Source of the DNA: Leptospiraceae bacterium
Lineage (GTDB): Bacteria; Spirochaetota; Leptospiria; Turneriellales; Turneriellaceae
Assembly: GCA_016788945.1 (NCBI GenBank)
Contig: JAEUSA010000260.1
Location: forward strand, 1-8,552
Direction: 5' to 3'
DNA length: 8,552 nucleotides
The notes beneath the pieces are model-generated. The model was given only the letters and a program-made list of their open reading frames with translations, was not told the origin of the DNA and searched no databases. The position numbers and the translations under genes were made by a program. Shown here piece by piece: positions 5,566-8,552 of this stretch. Each line of letters starts with the position of its first letter. The first letter of the stretch is position 1.

Positions 5566-6703
5566 TGTTCTCTTTAAACGACTTGCTCCATGCGGTCTCT
5601 TTCTGGCGCTACTCACATGGCTGCCTGCATGCCGTGGGCGTGAATTTGCCAAGCCGATGCCGCCATTTGCCGGTGCGGCGTCAGAATCGTTGATTGTTTT
5701 CCAGTCTGATGACGAGGCGAACTTCCGTCGGCCGCGCATTCATTTTATTTCGCCGGGTGACGGTCGGGCCAGCGAACTCGATCAAAAACGATCGGCCGAT
5801 TTGCAGAAAGTCATTTCTGAGCCGCACATCGTGTACTCGGGTATTATGGTTGCTGCCGATGGTAGCCACGCGCCGCTGGTGACGGCAAAAGAAGCGACAG
5901 GGCAAATTTCTGTGCACGCCGATAGTATCGTTTCCCCCGACGGAAAACGTTTTTTGCGCAGTGATCTGTCGTCAATCACCGTGCAGACCATTTCCACCAA
6001 AGCAGAAGCTGGGCCTGCGAGTGAACTTGCCGATTGCGACTGGGAAAGCGCCGATTCGATTATTTGTCTTGCGGGTAAATACCAAGAACGCCGACAAATT
6101 GTTCGGCTTGGTGCAGATTTACAGCGGCGCGAGGTGCTGTTCAAAACCGCAGGCAAACCCAAAATGGAAAACCTCATAGTAGCACCCGACAAAAAATCCG
6201 CCGTGTTTACCACGAACGAAGCTGACAACGTAACGATTTATCGCCTGCATCTGGCAACGGGGCGCGTTGAAGCTCAGGAAAGTTTTACAGGCCGTTATAT
6301 CTTTTCTCTCGGTGTTTCAGGCGAAGGCGTGATAGCCGCGCGTATCGTGCACAGCAAACATACGCCTGACAAGCTCGACCCTTATGATGTGTGGATTTCA
6401 CAGCCATACGGGCCGGCGAAGGCGAAAGGGTATTTGCTCAATTTACCGGCGCTCGACGCACCGGGGTTCTTTTCCGGTAAAGGATTTCGCGGCGTCGATG
6501 CTTTCGCATTTTCCCCCGACGGTAAAAGTCTCGCCTTACTCATGTCCGGTGAAAATGATTGTAGTATGGCAGACGAAGGGGGTAACCTCGCCTGCCGGCA
6601 AAACGTTTACGTCGTACAGAAGGATAGTCAAACCATACGGCAATTGACGCAGTTTCGCATGACATCTGCGCGCAAAATACGGTGGGTTAAGTTCACCCGT
6701 TAA
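5561..6703 (+). CDS. Lipoprotein with TolB/WD40-like beta-propeller repeats
   Basis: From the ATG at 5561 the product has 380 residues. It begins with a lipoprotein signal peptide (basic FKR, hydrophobic 8-20, lipobox LPAC with Cys24), so it is probably membrane-anchored and periplasmic or surface-facing. The mature part has repeated blade motifs of the TolB/PD40 type: SPDGKRFL (125-132), APDKKSAVF (208-216) and SPDGKSLAL (318-326), the last followed by NVYVVQKDSQTIRQLTQF (348-365). Such propellers usually bind proteins or ligands rather than catalyse. In-frame ATGs at 5516 and 5489 exist, and the frame is open from 5399, but only the 5561 start places the signal peptide at the N-terminus, downstream of the putative promoter. 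No Shine-Dalgarno motif. The cyclase gene follows after 45 nt, suggesting cotranscription. No specific family name can be given. Confidence 0.85.
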   Translation: MHVLFKRLAPCGLFLALLTWLPACRGREFAKPMPPFAGAASESLIVFQSDDEANFRRPRIHFISPGDGRASELDQKRSADLQKVISEPHIVYSGIMVAADGSHAPLVTAKEATGQISVHADSIVSPDGKRFLRSDLSSITVQTISTKAEAGPASELADCDWESADSIICLAGKYQERRQIVRLGADLQRREVLFKTAGKPKMENLIVAPDKKSAVFTTNEADNVTIYRLHLATGRVEAQESFTGRYIFSLGVSGEGVIAARIVHSKHTPDKLDPYDVWISQPYGPAKAKGYLLNLPALDAPGFFSGKGFRGVDAFAFSPDGKSLALLMSGENDCSMADEGGNLACRQNVYVVQKDSQTIRQLTQFRMTSARKIRWVKFTR

Positions 6704-6748
6704 ACCAAGGCGCAAAGTCGCGTAAGAAAACTTCAGGGGACTCGACTG

Positions 6749-7915
6749 ATGTCTGTGGCTTACCAATCGAAGCGAATCGATAATACCTATACCCGATCTC
6801 TGTTACTCGCTTTGATTTTCAGCCTGGTCAACATGCCGCTGACGTTGAGGCCTTATCTTAACCTCATGCCGGTGATTGCCAGCGGCTTTTTCGGTCTCAT
6901 CATTCTCATTCTGTTCGCTTTACGGCGGCGGCCAATAGGGCGGGAAAATATCGGTGGTCGCATCCTGTTTCTCTTGGCGGCTCTTGTCTTTCTGGTCGTG
7001 CTCAATTTGCTTGCTGCGAAAGGTGTTAACCTCAATTTTTATCTTCTGCCCGTCATTGCCGGTGGTATCTTTCTGCTTTCCGATACGCGCATTTTGGGCA
7101 GCATTATTACGGCAACAGCTCTGATTATTTTTGTGTTGTTGCAGCTTTTTTCTCCCGGTGGCTGGGCGGTGATCGGGTCGATTCCTTCAGATGAGCTTGT
7201 TGCTGCTGCGCGCATGAACCTGACGGGTGCAGGATTAATGTTCGTGCTGATTATGGTGCTCGTAACGAGGGAGTTTTCGCGTTCCGAGGCAAATCTCGAT
7301 GCCGAGCGACAGAAGAATGCCGATATGTTGCGCACCCTGTATCCCGATTCAGTACTGAGCCGTATGCTTTCAGGGGAAACTTTTATCGCAGAACGCTGCA
7401 GCGATGTCTCGATTCTTTTTTGCGATCTTGTAGGTTTTACGGCAATGAGCAGACAAACAGATCCGGCCGGCCTTGTGCGCTTGCTCAATGATCTCTACAG
7501 CGACATGGATCATGTTGCTGCGCGGCATCGCGTAGAAAAAATCAAAACCATCGGCGATTCTTATATGGCCGTTGCGGGCATATCTGGCGAAGCAAACCAT
7601 GTCACCGAAATGGCAGAGTTTGCCCTCGAAGTCCGTCGGCTATTAGCAGAAAAGTATCCCAAAATTGGTGTGCGCATCGGCATTCATTGCGGTGAGGTTA
7701 TGGCCGGAATTCTGGGGCTCAGAAAGCAGAGTTTTGATATTTGGGGCGATGCGGTTAACCTTGCCAGCCGGCTGGAATCTTCTGCAACGCGAAACCAGAT
7801 ACTATGTTCCGCCGATTTTGCGGTCCGCTTACCGGCGCAGATCGGTAAACGTTCTGTAGGCATGGTTGAATTAAAAGGTGTCGGTATGACCGAGCGCTAC
7901 GAAGTGCTCAGCTGA
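6749..7915 (+). CDS. Membrane-bound class III adenylate cyclase
   Basis: Makes cAMP from ATP at the inner membrane. Of 388 residues, about 15-175 form six hydrophobic segments with short loops. A helical linker follows (about 176-215, containing LRTLYPDSVLSRML 194-207, the usual cyclase-transducing element), then a complete catalytic domain. Metal-binding Asp226 is in FCDLVGFT (224-231) and Asp270 in KIKTIGDSYMA (264-274). Purine-specifying residues are Lys266 and Asp330 (SFDIWGDAVNLASR, 328-341), the adenylate rather than guanylate cyclase pair. Transition-state residues Asn337 and Arg341 are present. Both half-site residue sets lie in one chain, so it should act as a homodimer. The six-TM plus one catalytic domain layout resembles mycobacterial Rv1625c and one half of a mammalian cyclase. 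The start is fixed by a strong AGGGGA (6735-6740) eight bases before the ATG. The next gene begins immediately after its TGA. Confidence 0.95.
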   Translation: MSVAYQSKRIDNTYTRSLLLALIFSLVNMPLTLRPYLNLMPVIASGFFGLIILILFALRRRPIGRENIGGRILFLLAALVFLVVLNLLAAKGVNLNFYLLPVIAGGIFLLSDTRILGSIITATALIIFVLLQLFSPGGWAVIGSIPSDELVAAARMNLTGAGLMFVLIMVLVTREFSRSEANLDAERQKNADMLRTLYPDSVLSRMLSGETFIAERCSDVSILFCDLVGFTAMSRQTDPAGLVRLLNDLYSDMDHVAARHRVEKIKTIGDSYMAVAGISGEANHVTEMAEFALEVRRLLAEKYPKIGVRIGIHCGEVMAGILGLRKQSFDIWGDAVNLASRLESSATRNQILCSADFAVRLPAQIGKRSVGMVELKGVGMTERYEVLS

Positions 7916-8552
7916 GTGTTTTTCGTATTGTCAAAGATTTTTGCTGCGCTGTTTTTGCCGGTGACGCTGTTTTTTCTCTTCTTGCTTTATGTTTTCTGGC
8001 GCCATTTGACCGGCCGCTTTCGCCGTGTGTGCTTAACCGTATGGGCCGTCGCATGGTTTTGCTCGACTTCGTTCGGCTCGGCGTTGCTCATGCGTTCTTT
8101 GGAAAATCGTTATACACCCCTTGCAGCCAAAGACGTGGCGAAAGCTGACGTCGTCGTTTTGCTTGGCGGCATGGTTGATCCGAATTCGCTGCGCGGCGGA
8201 CGGCCCGAGTTCGGCAGCGCAGTCGATCGCCTGACAGCATCCGTCGAATTGTTGCTCAAGAATAAAGCCGCTCATGTGATTATTTCGGGCGGCTCGGGGT
8301 TGATGCTGCAAGGCGGGTTGCGTGAGGGCGAAATATTAAAAAAGTACCTTGTGGGTTTGGGCTTGAGCGCAGACAAAATACTTGCGGATAGCGCCTCGCG
8401 CAATACGCGCGAAAATGCCACCGAAAGTGGCAAGATCGTCGCCGCGCATGCATTTAAAAAAATCATTCTCGTGACATCGGCTTTTCACATGCCAAGGTCG
8501 GTGGCATGCTTTCGCAAGGCCGGGCTCGAGGTGATCGCGTACCCCGTCGATT
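7916..8552 (+). CDS. ElyC/YdcF-like DUF218 membrane protein, 3' end outside window
   Basis: The frame starts with GTG directly after the cyclase stop (TGAGTG) and stays open for 212 codons to the window edge. The N-terminus has two hydrophobic segments (about 2-27 and 38-58), with FFVLSKIFAALFLPVTLFF resembling the start of E. coli ElyC. The DUF218 domain follows: VVVLLGGM (79-86), SAVDRL (101-106), VIISGGSG (121-128), SRNTRENA (161-168) and LVTSAFHMPRSV (185-196). E. coli ElyC and SanA act in envelope biogenesis (peptidoglycan/lipid-carrier related), but the biochemical activity of the family is poorly defined. Only the extreme C-terminus should be missing if it resembles the roughly 250-residue ElyC. 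No good ribosome-binding site is seen, so translation is probably coupled to the cyclase. A TTG at 7928 is an alternative start. Confidence 0.88.
   Translation, partial: MFFVLSKIFAALFLPVTLFFLFLLYVFWRHLTGRFRRVCLTVWAVAWFCSTSFGSALLMRSLENRYTPLAAKDVAKADVVVLLGGMVDPNSLRGGRPEFGSAVDRLTASVELLLKNKAAHVIISGGSGLMLQGGLREGEILKKYLVGLGLSADKILADSASRNTRENATESGKIVAAHAFKKIILVTSAFHMPRSVACFRKAGLEVIAYPVD

Noticed and set aside
5491..5739. N-terminal extension of the methyltransferase by 83 codons
   Set aside because: The open frame is antisense to the lipoprotein gene and its divergent promoter, has Arg/Ser/His-rich composition, and shows no family similarity; the ATG at 5490 fits the gene better.
5782..6228. 148-codon minus-strand open frame
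   Set aside because: Antisense to the propeller lipoprotein, whose blade motifs show that strand is coding; no domain recognised.
7039..7488. 149-codon minus-strand open frame
   Set aside because: Antisense to the cyclase across its membrane domain and catalytic start; no domain recognised.

Overview
The window is a densely coded bacterial stretch of about 50% GC (estimated by eye) with twelve protein genes and no rRNA, tRNA, CRISPR array or recognisable transposase. Two predicted lipoproteins with lipoboxes, a secreted CAP-domain protein and a membrane adenylate cyclase point to a diderm. The gene mix and base composition remind me of Leptospirales spirochaetes (Turneriella/Leptonema type), but that is a low-confidence impression and no marker gene in the window proves it.

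Region 1 (about 92-4016, minus strand) is a translation and RNA-maturation operon. In transcription order it runs: small lipoprotein, rpsP (bS16), khpA (KH-domain RNA-binding protein), rimM (30S maturation), CAP/SCP secreted protein, BASS-family sodium symporter, trmD (tRNA m1G37 methyltransferase). The rpsP-khpA-rimM-trmD order is widely conserved. Unusually, a secreted CAP protein and a bile acid:sodium symporter-type transporter sit between rimM and trmD and overlap each other by 17 nt. Gaps elsewhere are 6-90 nt, so cotranscription is likely. The left edge holds an imperfect inverted repeat (arms 1-20 and 77-97) whose right arm runs into the trmD stop codon.

Region 2 (4050-5490) holds a HAD-superfamily phosphatase (plus) and a SAM-dependent methyltransferase (minus). 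They converge, and their 3' ends overlap by 32 coding bases.

Region 3 (5481-8552, plus strand) starts at a divergent promoter region shared with the methyltransferase. It encodes a beta-propeller-like lipoprotein, a six-TM class III adenylate cyclase with all catalytic residues and adenine-specifying Lys/Asp, and an ElyC/YdcF-like DUF218 membrane protein. The last begins with GTG directly after the cyclase stop codon and runs off the window. This could be an envelope-sensing/cAMP cassette, but the functional link rests only on gene order.

No gene-free stretch exceeds 300 bases. Most genes lack a clear Shine-Dalgarno sequence; the cyclase and rimM are the exceptions.
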